49,049 nt of DNA, taken from assembly GCA_964654815.1 (NCBI GenBank), contig CAZZLH010000007.1, forward strand, positions 1-49,049, read 5' to 3'. The translations under genes and the position numbers were made by a program. How positions within the stretch are numbered: position 1 is the first letter of the stretch; every line of letters starts with the position of its first letter. This DNA comes from ZLKRG08 sp964654815 (lineage in GTDB: Bacteria; Actinomycetota; Actinomycetes; Nanopelagicales; Nanopelagicaceae). The notes under the pieces are model-generated. The model made no database searches, was not told where the DNA came from, and worked only from the letters and a program-made list of their open reading frames with translations. Of the stretch, positions 48,646-49,049 are shown piece by piece.

Positions 48646-48995
48646 TTTACGCCCACCTCTAGCGGATTGGCTACAGCTTTGCCAGCAACCTCAGTTAGTA
48701 ACGTCGAACGAGTCAGAGCATTACATTCAGAAGCCACCATACTCGCAAGTGATAGCCTCACAGAAGCTACACCCACGATTTTCGAGCTTCCATCGGTCAC
48801 ATACACATTCACTGCAGTTCCGCTAGCGTAAGCGGTGCTAAGAATTACTGTCACTTGCTTTGCAAGGCGCGTCCCCACAGCACTAAGGATGTAATTCTTT
48901 ACGGCCAATTGTGAGACCGTAGACTGCCAATACGCATATGAGATCTGACCACTCTTGTTGGTAGAGCCCTGGCAAATATTGGCAATTCTCATCAC
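48642..48995 (-). CDS. Unrecognised 117-residue protein
   Basis: A GTG (48995) or ATG (48992) start with GAGG at a good distance upstream. The protein is Ala/Val/Ser/Thr-rich: it opens MMRIANICQGSTNKSGQISY, has a beta-prone middle (AKQVTVILSTAYASGTAVNV, YVTDGSSKIVGVASVRLSLA) and ends NPLEVGVN. It has two cysteines (ICQG and SECN), no signal peptide and no membrane segment. I cannot place it in a family. It is followed by the coupled 30-residue gene and then, beyond the hairpin, lnt. Upstream sequence to the window edge is AT-rich and may hold its promoter. Confidence 0.5.
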   Translation of the reverse strand: MMRIANICQGSTNKSGQISYAYWQSTVSQLAVKNYILSAVGTRLAKQVTVILSTAYASGTAVNVYVTDGSSKIVGVASVRLSLASMVASECNALTRSTLLTEVAGKAVANPLEVGVN

Positions 48996-49049
48996 GAGAA
49001 CCTCAACCCAAACTAGAGAATTAACTTGAGTGATTTTTATATACTCAAA

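Noticed and set aside
1..49049. CRISPR array, prophage, insertion sequence, rRNA operon or replication origin
   Set aside because: No spaced identical repeats, transposase, integrase, phage structural gene, rRNA or DnaA-box cluster was seen; the only tandem repeats are the whiB2 and lacI leader arrays.

Overview
This window looks like part of a small, very compact actinobacterial chromosome. Evidence for the phylum is gene content: two WhiB-type iron-sulfur regulators, MtrA/MtrB, PdtaS, MshB (mycothiol pathway), a MoeZ-type E1-rhodanese fusion, and the actinobacterial conserved families DUF3117, DUF3107, DUF3499, DUF5719, DUF6912 and Rv3235-like. The base composition looks moderate rather than GC-rich, intergenic gaps are tiny, and tail-to-tail genes commonly overlap at their stop codons. 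This fits a streamlined planktonic actinobacterium of the freshwater acI/Nanopelagicales kind; that placement is inference. Two runs of exactly 100 N (41772-41871 and 47240-47339) show it is a draft scaffold.

Layout. 1-9625: the 5' tip of dapD (minus strand), then a plus-strand run of LOG-family protein, a lone sigma region-4 protein, DUF3117, leucyl aminopeptidase, O-methyltransferase, TatB, Mrp-type Fe-S carrier, a MgtE-like cytosolic Mg sensor coupled to an NRAMP-like permease, an EamA exporter, a PHP phosphoesterase and MarC. 9609-11874 (minus): DEAD-box helicase, DUF3107, TetR. 11888-17707 (mostly plus): MoeZ, MshB, a GNAT protein (minus), 7Fe ferredoxin, DapC, mannose-1-P guanylyltransferase, WhiB2-like. 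17758-30843: a giant membrane glycosyltransferase, DUF5719, DUF3499, ManB, AhcY, MtrA, MtrB, ComF, SecA; this is the conserved manB-ahcY-mtrAB-secA block of Actinobacteria, here without tmk and lpqB. 30840-34941: Rv3235-like (minus), an SAF protein, a CpaE-like ATPase, DUF6912, PdtaS, WhiB1 (minus). 35061-41766: tRNA-Arg(CCG), MsrA-MsrB fusion, AlkA-like glycosylase (minus), then a LacI regulator followed by a MalY-type C-S lyase, a FAD oxidoreductase and a trans-sulfuration enzyme. 41927-49049: a 48-aa microprotein, short HPF, alpha-glucosidase (minus), DinB-like protein, a two-TM protein (minus), E. coli-type ArgG, TrhO (minus), Lnt (minus, broken by a gap), and two small unrecognised genes (minus).

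The strongest unexplained signal is regulatory. At about nineteen genes a TANNNT -10 hexamer sits only 6-8 nt before the start codon, which predicts leaderless mRNAs. Several are divergent pairs with start codons 14-43 bp apart and overlapping -10 elements. Classical Shine-Dalgarno leaders are kept for a minority (DUF3117, whiB2, ahcY, secA, lacI, hpf), and some of these carry extra structure: a six-unit 9-nt repeat of SD-like AGG cores before whiB2, a palindromic operator in the whiB2 promoter, and an SD placed in a hairpin loop before hpf. A ladder of TTGC(A) repeats at 10-11 bp spacing precedes the LacI gene.

There is no CRISPR array, prophage, insertion sequence or rRNA here. Most genes are housekeeping, envelope or signalling functions. 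Accessory interest centres on the Mg2+ module, the LacI sulfur-metabolism cluster, the SAF/CpaE/PdtaS operon, the microproteins and the promoter architecture.
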